DNA from: Calorimonas adulescens
GTDB taxonomy: Bacteria; Bacillota; Thermoanaerobacteria; Thermoanaerobacterales; UBA4877
Direction: 5' to 3'
DNA: 64,000 nt
NCBI RefSeq assembly: GCF_008274215.1
Contig: NZ_VTPS01000012.1
Location: 1-64,000, forward strand
A program made the translations under genes and the position numbers. Below, piece after piece: positions 48,000-57,859 of the stretch. The notes under the pieces were generated by a model that saw only the letters and a program-made list of their open reading frames with translations, ran no database searches and was not told the DNA's origin. The number at the start of each line of letters is the position of its first letter. Positions within the stretch are counted from its first letter, which is position 1.

Positions 48000-48028
48000 T
48001 TTACACCATTAAATTTTTGAATTAAAAT
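48000..48028 (+). promoter_or_regulatory. Promoter of the DUF2148 ferredoxin gene
   Basis: TTTACA (48000-48005), 17 bases, TAAAAT (48023-48028); the ribosome site GGGAGGG and ATG follow 20 bases later. Confidence 0.6.
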
Positions 48029-48048
48029 GTATACAGGGAGGGATACAT

Positions 48049-48576
48049 ATGGATATAATGGAAATTGTGGCAGGTCTTATGGAACTTTCTGCCAGAACAG
48101 CCCCCAAGGCGTCAGGCCAGGACTATGTGGAGTCAAAAATATTAACGGGAGACATCTTAGACCAACTTGCCGACGAAATGGCGAAATTTGGCCAAGAGGT
48201 TAAAAAGGTCAATTTCGACAGGGATGGCAATAATGTGAGGAATTCTGACGCCGTGCTCCTTCTGTCACTCAAAGAGCCAAGGGATGCCGGCCTTAACTGC
48301 GGAGCGTGTGGATATGAGGATTGTGCAAGTTACCGCAGCGCAGGCAAAAAAGAAGGCCCTGAGTTTAAGGGGCCAATATGCGCGTGGAGGCTTTTAGATT
48401 TAGGGATTGCCCTCGGCTCTGCTGTAAAGACAGCCAGCATATTAAACGCAGATAACCGCATCATGTATCGTGTGGGTGTGGTGGCACGAAAAATGGGCCT
48501 TATAGAAGGCGACATTGTTGTGGGGATACCCATCTCCGCGACAGGTAAAAGCATATATTTCGACAGAAAGAATTAA
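48049..48576 (+). CDS. Ferredoxin-domain protein of the DUF2148 family
   Basis: 175 residues. A central CGACGYEDC cluster near 84-92 plus another Cys (GPICAWR) resemble a [4Fe-4S] site of the type in the Rnf/CO dehydrogenase CxxCxxxxC proteins. The rest is conserved in anaerobes, function unknown. GGGAGGG precedes the ATG. Single gene with its own promoter and terminator. Confidence 0.85.
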   Translation: MDIMEIVAGLMELSARTAPKASGQDYVESKILTGDILDQLADEMAKFGQEVKKVNFDRDGNNVRNSDAVLLLSLKEPRDAGLNCGACGYEDCASYRSAGKKEGPEFKGPICAWRLLDLGIALGSAVKTASILNADNRIMYRVGVVARKMGLIEGDIVVGIPISATGKSIYFDRKN

Positions 48577-48605
48577 GCTGCCTATAAGCAGCTTAATTTA
48601 TTATT
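48571..48605. terminator. Bidirectional terminator between converging genes
   Basis: TTAAGCTGC/GCAGCTTAA with a six-base loop and T-rich flanks; serves the DUF2148 gene on the plus strand and overlaps the stop of the protease gene on the minus strand. Confidence 0.8.
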
Positions 48606-50020
48606 ACCGCATCTTTCCCTCCTACATTGGTAAAGAATGCAGCCATATGGGTTACACTGTACGTACCATCCTCATTTTTTTCAATTTCTTCAGTTTTAAA
48701 GGCAGATGGATACGTGCTGAATGTGTCCATGTAGTAAACCCCGCCTCCAACAGTTTTGCCTGGATACTGGGACTCTACCTCTCTTAATATTTCCCCCATC
48801 CAATTGGATATGTCCGTTTTGTGACCATTAAGCAGCGCAGAGAGCCAGTTATGATAGCTTACACCAGACCCGTCAAAGGCAGCCAGGACTATAATATTAC
48901 CCTCGTCTGATTCTGATACAGAAAACCAGTCTATCCAGATGTCAAGGTCATTGATATTTGCATATGAGTAATTGTCAGCCAGATACTGTGCAAAGTCTTC
49001 ATAGCTCATCTCTCTCCTGAGGTCATCAAATGTCATGTCAATGGCCTGGCCCTTTATCATATCTTTAACCTCATTGATAGGTATGGCAAAGTTGATGTTC
49101 TGCCCGGCTAAATATGTGGCAAACGTTATACCGATAACCTCTCCCCTGCTGTTGAAAAGCGCACCACCACTGCTCCCGAAAGAGACCGGTGCTGTAAACT
49201 GTATGTCCCCATTCCTGATGGCGCTTACTATTCCCTCTGAAACAGTATTGTCAAGGCCAAGAGGACTTCCTATAGCCACCACCTTTTCCCCTACCTCCAC
49301 ATTGTCAGAATCACCCAGAGACACAAAGGGGAAGTCCTCGCCTTCCACCTTCAAGACAGCTATATCTCTTTTCGTGTCGTAATACCTCACCACGCCCGCC
49401 TTGTACCTGTCCTCTCCCAGCACAAATTCGGCCGTATCAATTCCCTTTATCACATGATAGTTAGTAACTACAGAACCGGAGGAATCTATTAAAAATCCAC
49501 TCCCTTCGGATATCTCTTCTCCATTTCTGTTGTATCCGATGATACTGCCTACTGCCCTTTGGTTCCTGGCTATTTCCACGGTCGACAGATCTTCAGAGCT
49601 CTTTTCCCTGTAATTAACCGTTATTGTTTGGGTATCATTGTTATAGTTTACGTTGCCATCAAAAGACTCACCTATAAACCTCAATGGGACAAAGGTATAT
49701 CCGTCAATAATCCTTGCAGCCTCAGAAAGCGGCACGGCCTGGCCATTTACATAGCCATTGCTGCTGCCTATGGTAAGCTGTACAACCCTATCTCCTTTTA
49801 TTCCTGTCACCGTCCTTGTCTCATCATTCCAGTACACCTTGGCCCCCATAGCCTCAAAGAACGGGCGCATCGGCACAAGTGTAGTACCATTCTCTATAAT
49901 TGGAGCAGGATTAAATTTATGGTTCTCGCCATTTATATAAATGCTGACCCCTGCCGCATAAGCCGGCACAACAGCCAAAAGTACAGAGACCATGATGATA
50001 AAAATTATCGCCCTCTTCAT
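48593..50020 (-). CDS. HtrA-like serine protease with an N-terminal copper-amine-oxidase-like domain
   Basis: About 475 residues. Signal peptide (ends PAYAAG), then a copper-amine-oxidase N-terminal-like domain of about 110 residues (GTTLVPMRPFFEAMGA, YTFVPLRFIGESF), as used by clostridia for wall or surface attachment. The trypsin-like domain has the full triad: His in TNYHVIKG, Asp in TKRDIAVLK, Ser in SFGSSGGALF. No PDZ domain; the last 130 residues are unrecognised. Secreted quality-control protease is likely. ATG start behind AGAGGTG. Confidence 0.85.
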   Translation of the reverse strand: MKRAIIFIIMVSVLLAVVPAYAAGVSIYINGENHKFNPAPIIENGTTLVPMRPFFEAMGAKVYWNDETRTVTGIKGDRVVQLTIGSSNGYVNGQAVPLSEAARIIDGYTFVPLRFIGESFDGNVNYNNDTQTITVNYREKSSEDLSTVEIARNQRAVGSIIGYNRNGEEISEGSGFLIDSSGSVVTNYHVIKGIDTAEFVLGEDRYKAGVVRYYDTKRDIAVLKVEGEDFPFVSLGDSDNVEVGEKVVAIGSPLGLDNTVSEGIVSAIRNGDIQFTAPVSFGSSGGALFNSRGEVIGITFATYLAGQNINFAIPINEVKDMIKGQAIDMTFDDLRREMSYEDFAQYLADNYSYANINDLDIWIDWFSVSESDEGNIIVLAAFDGSGVSYHNWLSALLNGHKTDISNWMGEILREVESQYPGKTVGGGVYYMDTFSTYPSAFKTEEIEKNEDGTYSVTHMAAFFTNVGGKDAVIIN

Positions 50021-50256
50021 TTTAATCACCTCTCTCACATTATATCACATTTGCCCGACACAACCCTCCCTGACTAATATCCCTTTGTTTTAGAAAACCG
50101 TGCACTAAACCTGCGGCCATCACTGCGTTTTTACATTTAGATCCACAAATATACAGGCACACCTTGGCTCGCTATACAGTAAACTGCAGCCGTAGAGTCC
50201 CTCATCTAATCAATATAACTGATGCGTTTATATCGGTCAAATTCAGTAAGTATACC

Positions 50257-51183
50257 TTACATGCCATGTTCTATAGGTTCTGGCACTGTCAAGCCCTCTA
50301 AGTCAAAGTCAGGTACATACTCATCTGAAGAAGATTCCATTTCCTGTACATATCCGTTTTCAAGGCCAATGTTAAAGAAATAGTCTATTATAGAGTCATA
50401 CTCCTTCTCTGTAACCCTCTTATTTAACTCAGGAATGTCCTTTGCCCTGTAGAGAGGCACGTATTGTGACATTATGCTCACGTATACCCCTGCTGGCAGA
50501 TTACCCCTTATCCAGTCCAGTACCCGTTTGGAGTCCTCCAGTTGTCCCGGTATCATTAAATGCCTTATAATGAGGCCCTTTTTGATGATGCCCTCATCAT
50601 CTAAGGCCACTTCGCCAACCTGATGATACATCTCTAAGATAGCCTTAGTGGCTACATCAAAGTAGTGCGGAGCCGACGAGAGGCGGAAAGCCAACATATC
50701 GTCATTATACTTCAGGTCTGGAAGATATACATCCACCAGTCCGGTTAACATCTTTAATGCCTCGACATTTTCATAGGCATTGGTGTTATAGACCACCGGT
50801 ATGGCCAGGCCGCTTTCCTTTGCCAGCCTTATAGCCTCTGCTACCTGAGGTATATATATAGTAGGAGTCACAAGGTTTATGTTGTGGGCGCCTTTATCCT
50901 GCAGCCTTAAAAACACAGTGGCAAGTTCCCTGATGCCCACCTCTTTGCCGAAATCCTCCTGGCTTATCCTGTAATTCTGACAGAACTTACACCTCAAGTT
51001 GCAGCCAGAAAAGAACACTGTACCGGAGCCTTTTGTCCCGCTTATACAGGGTTCCTCCCACTGGTGAAGGTAGGCCTTGGCAACCTTTACCTTATCATCT
51101 GCTCTGCAGATGCCCGTCTCTCCCTTTCTCCTGTTTACCCTGCAGTCCCACGGGCACAGCCTGCATTCTTCCAGCGCCTCCAT
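50257..51183 (-). CDS. Radical SAM protein of the PflA-like family
   Basis: About 308 residues. N-terminal Cys pair region (CRLCPWDCRVNR), then the radical SAM motif CNLRCKFC near residue 61 and NTNAYENVEALKML. Annotated in related genomes as pyruvate-formate-lyase-activating-like, but no glycyl-radical enzyme is adjacent, so the target is unknown. ATG at 51183 is eight bases after GGGG. Overlaps closely with the acetyltransferase upstream. Confidence 0.85.
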   Translation of the reverse strand: MEALEECRLCPWDCRVNRRKGETGICRADDKVKVAKAYLHQWEEPCISGTKGSGTVFFSGCNLRCKFCQNYRISQEDFGKEVGIRELATVFLRLQDKGAHNINLVTPTIYIPQVAEAIRLAKESGLAIPVVYNTNAYENVEALKMLTGLVDVYLPDLKYNDDMLAFRLSSAPHYFDVATKAILEMYHQVGEVALDDEGIIKKGLIIRHLMIPGQLEDSKRVLDWIRGNLPAGVYVSIMSQYVPLYRAKDIPELNKRVTEKEYDSIIDYFFNIGLENGYVQEMESSSDEYVPDFDLEGLTVPEPIEHGM

Positions 51184-51188
51184 GCATC

Positions 51189-51728
51189 TCACCCCTTTCT
51201 GAACTCCTCCTCCAGGATACCCATAATATATTCGTTTACATACCTGCCATGCTTGTATACGGCCTCTCTTATAAGCCCTTCCTTTTTAAAGCCGCACTTC
51301 TCATAACACCTTATAGCCCTCTCATTGAAGTCGTAAACATGCAGATACACCCTGTGCATGTTCATCTCATTGAAAAGAAAATCAAGCAGGAGTCTTATGG
51401 CCTCAGCCCCAAGACCGCGGTTTCTATTCTCTTCTCTTCCTATACCTATAGCAATCTCACAGTTCCTGTTCTTCCAGTCTACATTATGATAGGATATGTT
51501 ACCAATATACTCTCTGTTCTCATTGAGTATGATTGCAAACTCACCCGACTGTCTTCTGTCCTTATCTCTTTGAGCCCTTTCCCTCACAGATTCAACAGTG
51601 GCCGGATATGGCACCCCCGGTATCTTATAATCCCTGGCATCCTCGCTGTTTCTTATCTCTACAAACTTCTCATAGTATTCCTCAGTAAAAGGCACAAGCT
51701 CTACCCTCTCACCCTTAAACATCGTCAT
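51189..51728 (-). CDS. GNAT-family N-acetyltransferase (RimJ/RimL type)
   Basis: About 179 residues. Acetyl-CoA-binding region GREENRNRGLGAEAIRLLLDF and conserved YEKCGFKKEGLIRE near 130-145. Acetylates an amine of a protein or small molecule; target unknown. GGGGGTGG precedes the ATG. Confidence 0.88.
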   Translation of the reverse strand: MTMFKGERVELVPFTEEYYEKFVEIRNSEDARDYKIPGVPYPATVESVRERAQRDKDRRQSGEFAIILNENREYIGNISYHNVDWKNRNCEIAIGIGREENRNRGLGAEAIRLLLDFLFNEMNMHRVYLHVYDFNERAIRCYEKCGFKKEGLIREAVYKHGRYVNEYIMGILEEEFRKG

Positions 51729-51847
51729 AACCACCCCCCAGAAATATTATATTGAATTATACCATGACAGAAACGGGGATACAATGTTAAAATGATATGG
51801 GGGTGTATATATGGTCTTGCCAGAACATGCGGTTGTAAAACTAAAAG

Positions 51848-52237
51848 ATGAAATTATGGATAGATGATTATGACCTCGGCCTGTTTAAGATTCAGAAAAA
51901 AGATGAGGGATTAGAGGTATACTTCAAAGACAGGATGTTTAACATTTTCAGGATAGTGCGAAATGGCTCGCTGGTTGGGTACTACATAAACATGTCCAGC
52001 CCCGTCCGTAAGTACATGAACAAACTGGAGTTTACTGATTATGCCATAGATATATGTATATCTCCTGACGGCAGATATGAAATCCTCGACATGGACGAGT
52101 ATGAGGAGTTCAAGTACAGAATAGATGATGATGAAAACAAAAAGATGCTAATGGAATTTGAGGATATTAAAAAATCCCTCGAAACAGGAGGGATTGGATA
52201 TATAAATGACCTGCTGTCTGTACTTTTAAATAATTGA
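51848..52237 (+). CDS. DUF402-like protein, possibly 5'-truncated or frameshifted
   Basis: 129 residues. The middle (GYYINMSSPVRKYMNKLEFTDYAIDICISPDGRYEILDMDEYEEF) matches the DUF402 core, from memory. No ribosome site stands before its ATG. Instead GGGGGTG leads to an ATG at 51811 in another frame, which runs 18 codons and stops inside the start of this gene. That looks like a frameshift near 51848 or a coupled leader. DUF402 proteins are nucleotide phosphatases or RNA-related; no function can be claimed. Confidence 0.65.
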   Translation: MKLWIDDYDLGLFKIQKKDEGLEVYFKDRMFNIFRIVRNGSLVGYYINMSSPVRKYMNKLEFTDYAIDICISPDGRYEILDMDEYEEFKYRIDDDENKKMLMEFEDIKKSLETGGIGYINDLLSVLLNN

Positions 52238-52350
52238 GGGTGTCATGACAATATATGCATATATGAAGCCCCTATAAGCTTGAAAACTTTATAAATGTCA
52301 GGTAGATGAGGGCAGCAGACATGCACACAGGATAAGCCCACAAATCCAAA

Positions 52351-52953
52351 TCAAATTACCTGCACCAGTATCCCCTCAACTAATCCAATGACAAGCCCAA
52401 GAATTCCGCCTATTATCTCTATCCCTCTAAGTTCTTTCCCTGCAGCATAGAGTGCAAGCTCCTCCACCTTGGAAAGCTCAAACCCGTTTATCTTATCCTC
52501 CACAATCTTCTTTATGTTTACCCTCTCTGTAAGCTGTTCTATCACCCGTCCAGAATCATTTTCTATAAAGTCGGTAACCTCCTCCATGACGGCCTTTTTC
52601 ACATAGTCTGCTATCATCCCTTTGAACATAGATGGTATATATGATGGAATCTTCTTCTTTATTATAAGGTCAAGCCTATCCTCAACTGAAGATAGTATCT
52701 TTTCCCTGTCGGCATCACCAACAAGGTTGTTTATAATATCATTTATAGAAATAAGCTCTCTCTCCACTATCTCGCCAAGGCTGCCCGCAATATCCCCACG
52801 CCTTTTTGGAATTAACCCCTGTATCTCGATATTAAGCACAGGTATTATTATTGGGTTGTACGGTCTGAAAAGCATCATTATAGCGAGATAGTTTGTAAAC
52901 CATCCTATTACAAAGCCCACTGCCGACGAAATGATTATGCTTAAAATGTTCAA
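52351..52953 (-). CDS. DUF445 membrane protein
   Basis: 200 residues. N-terminal span (IIISSAVGFVIGWFTNYLAIMMLFRP) with the DUF445 signature NYLAIMMLFRP, a long helical middle and a C-terminal hydrophobic end. TTG start after GAGGTG. Function unknown. The 52238-52350 gap upstream shows nothing. Confidence 0.85.
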   Translation of the reverse strand: MNILSIIISSAVGFVIGWFTNYLAIMMLFRPYNPIIIPVLNIEIQGLIPKRRGDIAGSLGEIVERELISINDIINNLVGDADREKILSSVEDRLDLIIKKKIPSYIPSMFKGMIADYVKKAVMEEVTDFIENDSGRVIEQLTERVNIKKIVEDKINGFELSKVEELALYAAGKELRGIEIIGGILGLVIGLVEGILVQVI

Positions 52954-52993
52954 TTGTTACACCTCATGATAAGTATATCATTTATATGAGACA

Positions 52994-53920
52994 CTATTCC
53001 ATGGAAAGATTATACACCAGTGATGCAGCGCCTACTATACCTATATCTTCCCCCAGTTTGGCCCTCACAACCTGGACAGTCTCGTAGTTTGTCGGAAGTG
53101 CCCTTTCCTCAATCACCTGTATCATCTTTTCATAGTACATGTCCCATGCCTTTGAGACACCCCCGCCTATTGCTATCATCTCTGGATTAAATGAATTTAT
53201 TACATTGGTAAGCCCAACACCGAGGTATAGTGCCTCATCATCCACCAACCTTACAGCAAGTGGATCGCCCATCTTAGCAGCCTCAAACACGTCTTCAGCC
53301 CGGATGTTTTCATATCCTGCGAGAATTGAATCACTGCATCCCTCCACGGCTTCTCTTGCAAACCTTGCCAGTGCTGTCCCAGACGCCATGACCTCGAAGC
53401 AGCCATAGTTTCCACAACCACATCTTGGCCCTTTATAGTCTATAGTGGCATGTCCCACCTCCAGTGCATTGGCGTTTTCACCTTCATAGAACCTCCCGTT
53501 TAATACAGCACCTCCACCTATCCCGGTGCTCACTGTAATGTATATAAAGTTTTGAACCCCTCTCCCTGCCCCAAAGAGCCACTCCCCTAGTGCCGCTGCA
53601 TTGGCATCATTATTTAAAAGTACATTGACACCATACCTATCTCTTAATATATCAGCTAAAGGAATATCTCTCCACTCCGGAAGGTTTGGTGGGCATACAA
53701 CCACTCCTTTTTTAGAGTCAATGGGGCCAGGCGAACCTACTCCTATCCCCTGTATATCTCTTGTGTTTTCAATTATTTTGTCTATGATACCCATCATTTC
53801 TCTTATACTCTCATCGGGCCCTTTTGTCGCAAATACTTCCCTGAAAATTATTCTGCCATCCCTATCTACAAGGCCGATAGCCGTCTTTGTCCCACCTATA
53901 TCAATTCCTATGGCATTCAC
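52994..53920 (-). CDS. ROK-family sugar kinase (glucokinase-like)
   Basis: About 308 residues. GIDIGGTKTAIG phosphate-binding loop at the N-terminus, LNNDANAAALGE catalytic Asp region and the ROK zinc motif CGCGNYGCFE. No DNA-binding domain, so a kinase, probably glucose or mannose/N-acetyl sugar. GTG start eight bases after GGAGGT. Lies just downstream of cas6. Confidence 0.9.
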   Translation of the reverse strand: MNAIGIDIGGTKTAIGLVDRDGRIIFREVFATKGPDESIREMMGIIDKIIENTRDIQGIGVGSPGPIDSKKGVVVCPPNLPEWRDIPLADILRDRYGVNVLLNNDANAAALGEWLFGAGRGVQNFIYITVSTGIGGGAVLNGRFYEGENANALEVGHATIDYKGPRCGCGNYGCFEVMASGTALARFAREAVEGCSDSILAGYENIRAEDVFEAAKMGDPLAVRLVDDEALYLGVGLTNVINSFNPEMIAIGGGVSKAWDMYYEKMIQVIEERALPTNYETVQVVRAKLGEDIGIVGAASLVYNLSME

Positions 53921-53963
53921 TATATCACACCTCCACGAAAACTCATGATACACAGTCCATTTG

Positions 53964-54719
53964 CTAAATCTTTTCGATCATACCAAACCCCAGGGAATTC
54001 TTCTCACCAAGCCCCGCATGGTATGCTATCCACATAAGGTCTTTGTCTCCTGACATGATAAACGGTGCAAGGTATCCTTTTATGTATGTACCCTTAAAGT
54101 TTATCAGCTTCCCTTTGGGGTGATTTTTGAGATATTCCTTATCAAAGTAAATATGCAAATCCTTATCTTCGGCGCTGCTCTGTACCATAAGTTCATACTT
54201 CCTCTTTAGATTTTTTATCAGATTTTCTTTGAATCCATCTTCATTGATATTCATATCCCTCGGTTTTAATTTACCATCAATCTCTCTTTTTGTACTCATT
54301 GTGATCGGCGACAGACATAGAAATCTGTTTTCACCATCTTCAAACCTTGGCTCTTGTAAGGCCTCAATCTCTTCTATCTTTAAAATGGCCTTTCCTATCC
54401 TCATCTCCCCCATATTGAGCATACTTGAGGCCAAGTCCTGCATAAACTTTACAACGGGTGAAGATATGTACAGGTCTACCTTACCCCTAAACCTCAGATA
54501 TGGGCCATTAACATCATAAAAATCCAGCATCCTCAAACCGGAATATGTAAATAACTTGAAATGTTTACCACCATACACAAAACCTTCATCATGCAATAAT
54601 CTCGAAAACTCTGCATCCTCCTCGTTCAACAGATGATATATATATGAGGTTATAAAATAGTTGTAGTTAATGTCCAGCGTCTGCATGTCATCTGTAAACA
54701 TCCTTACCCTTATTCTCAA
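53964..54719 (-). CDS. cas6: CRISPR endoribonuclease Cas6
   Basis: Cuts the pre-crRNA in the repeat. 251 residues, RAMP fold with the C-terminal glycine-rich loop GLGEKNSLGFGM and IYHLL N-terminal helix with candidate His (YHLLN). TTG start behind GAGGG. Last gene of the cas operon; its repeats are the 30-base units at the right edge. Confidence 0.9.
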   Translation of the reverse strand: MRIRVRMFTDDMQTLDINYNYFITSYIYHLLNEEDAEFSRLLHDEGFVYGGKHFKLFTYSGLRMLDFYDVNGPYLRFRGKVDLYISSPVVKFMQDLASSMLNMGEMRIGKAILKIEEIEALQEPRFEDGENRFLCLSPITMSTKREIDGKLKPRDMNINEDGFKENLIKNLKRKYELMVQSSAEDKDLHIYFDKEYLKNHPKGKLINFKGTYIKGYLAPFIMSGDKDLMWIAYHAGLGEKNSLGFGMIEKI

Positions 54720-54778
54720 TTTATATCATCCCTCTCAATGCATCTAAATTATAACAAAAAAAGATGTCAAACAACACC

Positions 54779-55042
54779 TTAAATGAGATTATCAGTAGGA
54801 TTTTTCTCAATACCCATTATGGTTTTCTCCACAAATTTATCGTCGGGCATTCTAAAGATAATCACCGAGTCTTCTTTTCCTTTTATAATTTTTGATAAAC
54901 CATTCTTCATCTTATAAAACTGACCTTCAGTAAGTTCACCTTCAAATACAGAATTCTGAATCCAGTTCAAATATGTCCTTAAAAATTTCATTACTTTACC
55001 AACCCTCTTTACATCTACATCATATACAACTATCACATACAT
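54779..55042 (-). CDS. cas2: CRISPR-associated protein Cas2
   Basis: 87 residues, ferredoxin-like: VIVVYDVD with the metal-site Asp, then LNWIQNSVFEGEL. Normally partners Cas1 for spacer uptake. No cas1 gene is found anywhere in the window, so it must be encoded elsewhere or be lost. Confidence 0.93.
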   Translation of the reverse strand: MYVIVVYDVDVKRVGKVMKFLRTYLNWIQNSVFEGELTEGQFYKMKNGLSKIIKGKEDSVIIFRMPDDKFVEKTIMGIEKNPTDNLI

Positions 55043-55054
55043 TTAACCACCACA

Positions 55055-56113
55055 TCAACCTATCTCCAGTTTGCACCAGCCCATTGTCCAGTATTTACCA
55101 CCGTCCATTATAATCCTCTTAGATACTGGAAATAGTCCCTTGTTTTTTAATTTTTTAAAAGTATTAGCAACCTTCATCCTGTTGTCGTCATTTAGCAGTT
55201 CTATAACCGTGTTGTTTTCAATACCACATCCAAAGCCCAACCTGAAGTTTGCCCCACCAGTCTTAATCTCATTAAAATAATTTGATACGCCATGAAATCT
55301 CTCTTCTTCTTTTATAAGGTTATCCTTAAAGAAACTTTGACTTTTCTCTATTGTCCCTTTAACATCCGCTATCCCTCTGACATTGAGCTTCTTTGCTGTA
55401 TACTCGTCGATGATCAGTGTACCTGCAAATGTCACATTTGGTTTTATACATTCTCTGTATATCTCATATCCAACAATTTCTCTGCTGTATCTACCAGTGC
55501 TTGTCTTGTTCACAGTATCTACCCTGTATATTGCACTTATATTCTCATCGTTACTGAACAGATCTGAGACCTTAACCGCTTTAAATATATCAGTATTTGC
55601 TGACGGAGAGTACCCATATACTGATGTCCTCAATATATTTTGCATAAAATTACTGGAATTATTTACGTCAAACCCGTTGTTCAACTTTAACCTGTTGTCG
55701 TCGTAACCCCACATTGTATTTAATATTGCAGTCCTCAGGGCCCCCTTAAGACTGGAGCCGGGTATGAACGGCCTGTTTTCCAGCATATCAATGATATTTT
55801 CTTTAATTACATTTCCCTCAGAGAAGTTGCGATAGTATGATGGGAGCACCCTCCTTGATATACTTTTTACAAAATCAATTATGTTTGCATCCAGTCTATT
55901 GCGGTTTTTATTTAAAAAATCGGAGATTGAAGGGGTACCAGCTTCACTGTATTTTTCCCACAGCCCAAGTTCATTCAGTCTGTAAGCCAGTTTATATAAA
56001 TCAATTATATACAGGTTGCCATTATTGTAAAAATAACCCGATGATGTTATCTCCTCATTGCTACCGCCAATATGCACCGGCGATAATGTTGTGAGTTTTA
56101 TATTGTAAATCAT
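55055..56113 (-). CDS. csm5: Type III-A effector subunit Csm5
   Basis: 352 residues, RAMP protein that caps the 3' end of the crRNA backbone. N-terminal LTTLSPVHIGGSNEE, glycine-rich IPGSSLKGALRTAIL near 120, and the C-terminal GWCKLEIG. The start overlaps the csm4 stop (ATGA). Confidence 0.9.
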   Translation of the reverse strand: MIYNIKLTTLSPVHIGGSNEEITSSGYFYNNGNLYIIDLYKLAYRLNELGLWEKYSEAGTPSISDFLNKNRNRLDANIIDFVKSISRRVLPSYYRNFSEGNVIKENIIDMLENRPFIPGSSLKGALRTAILNTMWGYDDNRLKLNNGFDVNNSSNFMQNILRTSVYGYSPSANTDIFKAVKVSDLFSNDENISAIYRVDTVNKTSTGRYSREIVGYEIYRECIKPNVTFAGTLIIDEYTAKKLNVRGIADVKGTIEKSQSFFKDNLIKEEERFHGVSNYFNEIKTGGANFRLGFGCGIENNTVIELLNDDNRMKVANTFKKLKNKGLFPVSKRIIMDGGKYWTMGWCKLEIG

Positions 56114-57036
56114 ATGGAAGCCTCCCTCGCCGGTATATTAAAGGCCAGGCCATATCTATAGACCTTATCTATGGACTTACCCTTTACATCAATCACAAGT
56201 ATCTTTCCGCTTATATCTTCTTTAAAGATCGCTCCCTCACCAAGCATCCTGCACATATACATCACTGCATTACCATCAGTAAAGTTGGTCCACCAGCGCC
56301 TGTCTATTATCCTGTAACTTACTGCGCTCCTTTTAAAACTCTTACTATCATCTGGGTAAATAAGAGAGAGTGACACATACCTCTCCGGTTTATCCGGTAT
56401 CTTAATCTCCACAGCATCTATAAATTCCGGTACAAACCTACCAAATCCACAACTCCTCATACCGCCCAAACCTTTATCCCCAAGGTACTTTAACAATACC
56501 TTTAAACTCTTCCAGTCATCCTCATCACAGTCAACCAAAAAGTGAAGACCGCAGTTTTTATTAAAGACAACAGCCGCCGAATAGAAAAGGCTTGATACCT
56601 TGGTTATCCTGTCCAGAGCAACCCTTGGCCTTATATATGAACTTACACTTCTGCTCTCCTTAAAATTATTACTGGAATTCATAAACAGTTCCCAGTTGAT
56701 TTTACCTCTGTTAATAAGGTCTTCAAAACAATGTTTATCAACGAATCTGGTAGATTTAATCAGTTTTCTCTTCTCCAATATTGCTTTTGCATCTGCGCCA
56801 TCAAAGTCATTGATATTTAACGGAGGTACATAAAAATAAAGTATATCACCTACAAATGGAAAAGCAGATGTGACCCTTATATCTTTAAAATCAACTCCCG
56901 TCTCTTTAGAAGATATATATATGGCGCTATATATGGTGTCTGAATGTATGTAGTCAAGGGAATTCTCCACACCTATACCCTTTTCACCTATATGCATAGG
57001 TGTGTAAAAATTCAACTTAATATCTCTTAAAAACAA
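56110..57036 (-). CDS. csm4: Type III-A effector subunit Csm4
   Basis: About 308 residues; holds the crRNA 5' handle and contacts Cas10. Seen: LNFYTPMHIGEKG, IHSDTIYSAI, KGLGGMRSCGFGRFVPEF. The TTG at 57036 has AGGAGGG ten bases upstream; a GTG at 57045 is only one base from it. Confidence 0.9.
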   Translation of the reverse strand: MFLRDIKLNFYTPMHIGEKGIGVENSLDYIHSDTIYSAIYISSKETGVDFKDIRVTSAFPFVGDILYFYVPPLNINDFDGADAKAILEKRKLIKSTRFVDKHCFEDLINRGKINWELFMNSSNNFKESRSVSSYIRPRVALDRITKVSSLFYSAAVVFNKNCGLHFLVDCDEDDWKSLKVLLKYLGDKGLGGMRSCGFGRFVPEFIDAVEIKIPDKPERYVSLSLIYPDDSKSFKRSAVSYRIIDRRWWTNFTDGNAVMYMCRMLGEGAIFKEDISGKILVIDVKGKSIDKVYRYGLAFNIPAREASI

Positions 57037-57050
57037 AGGGCTCACCCCTC

Positions 57051-57842
57051 CTATTCAAAGTACCTTATAATTTCGTCAACATCTGCTGTATCCATATCCG
57101 GAATTTCTACCTCTTTTACAGGTGTATTGCCAAAATAATAGTTGGACAACCGTACCTCTGTCTTTAATCCTTTGATCCTCAGCCTGCCATATCCCCTGGA
57201 TACACTGCCTCCCAACCCCTCGTCCTGAAGCAGCTTTAAAAGTCCTATTATTGTCTTAATGTCCTCTTTAACCTCTTCGCCATCTTCTTTCATATCCTGA
57301 TCTACAGTATATGTAATAGTAAAGCCAAACTTAGCCCCCCTTGGAACCCTTTCCATCTGCCGCGGAGTCGCTGCCGATGTTATCCTGTCTAGGGTATTTT
57401 CATATTTAATTTCCGTTAAATATCTCTCCATACTATCAAGTTCAATCTCATCCTTGTTGATTAAGAACGCATCGCTTACAGAGATCCTCGATGGCCTGCT
57501 GTTCTCCTTATCTGTAGCTCCAAAAATTCTGCAGACAATGCATTCAGGTTCCATACATTCATGCCTTCTAACCGGTCTTTTATCTGTGGCAGAATTCCTG
57601 TTAAAATACTCATCACCATTTTTCTTTGCAGCCTCACTCTGTTCCAGAAGGCTACGCATCTTGCCCTTTATTGAGCTTCCAGGAATATATGGCTCGTTGG
57701 AAATTGGGTCTCTTAATACAGGATTATCAACACCACCCACCTCTGATATATTCTCAGAACCGCCTATATGCATACCTGTAATAAGGTCTATCTCGCCTGA
57801 AAGTATAATGTTGCCATAAAACTTACCAGTCCTCATCGACAT
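57051..57842 (-). CDS. csm3: Type III-A backbone nuclease Csm3
   Basis: About 263 residues; repeated backbone subunit that cuts target RNA every six bases. The catalytic Asp is kept (VDNPVLRD, Asp39), with PGSSIKGKMRSLLE after it and the C-terminal glycine loop (GLGGSVSRGYGR). ATG at 57842 is eight bases after GGAGG. Confidence 0.92.
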   Translation of the reverse strand: MSMRTGKFYGNIILSGEIDLITGMHIGGSENISEVGGVDNPVLRDPISNEPYIPGSSIKGKMRSLLEQSEAAKKNGDEYFNRNSATDKRPVRRHECMEPECIVCRIFGATDKENSRPSRISVSDAFLINKDEIELDSMERYLTEIKYENTLDRITSAATPRQMERVPRGAKFGFTITYTVDQDMKEDGEEVKEDIKTIIGLLKLLQDEGLGGSVSRGYGRLRIKGLKTEVRLSNYYFGNTPVKEVEIPDMDTADVDEIIRYFE

Positions 57843-57859
57843 ATCCCATACCTCCATCT

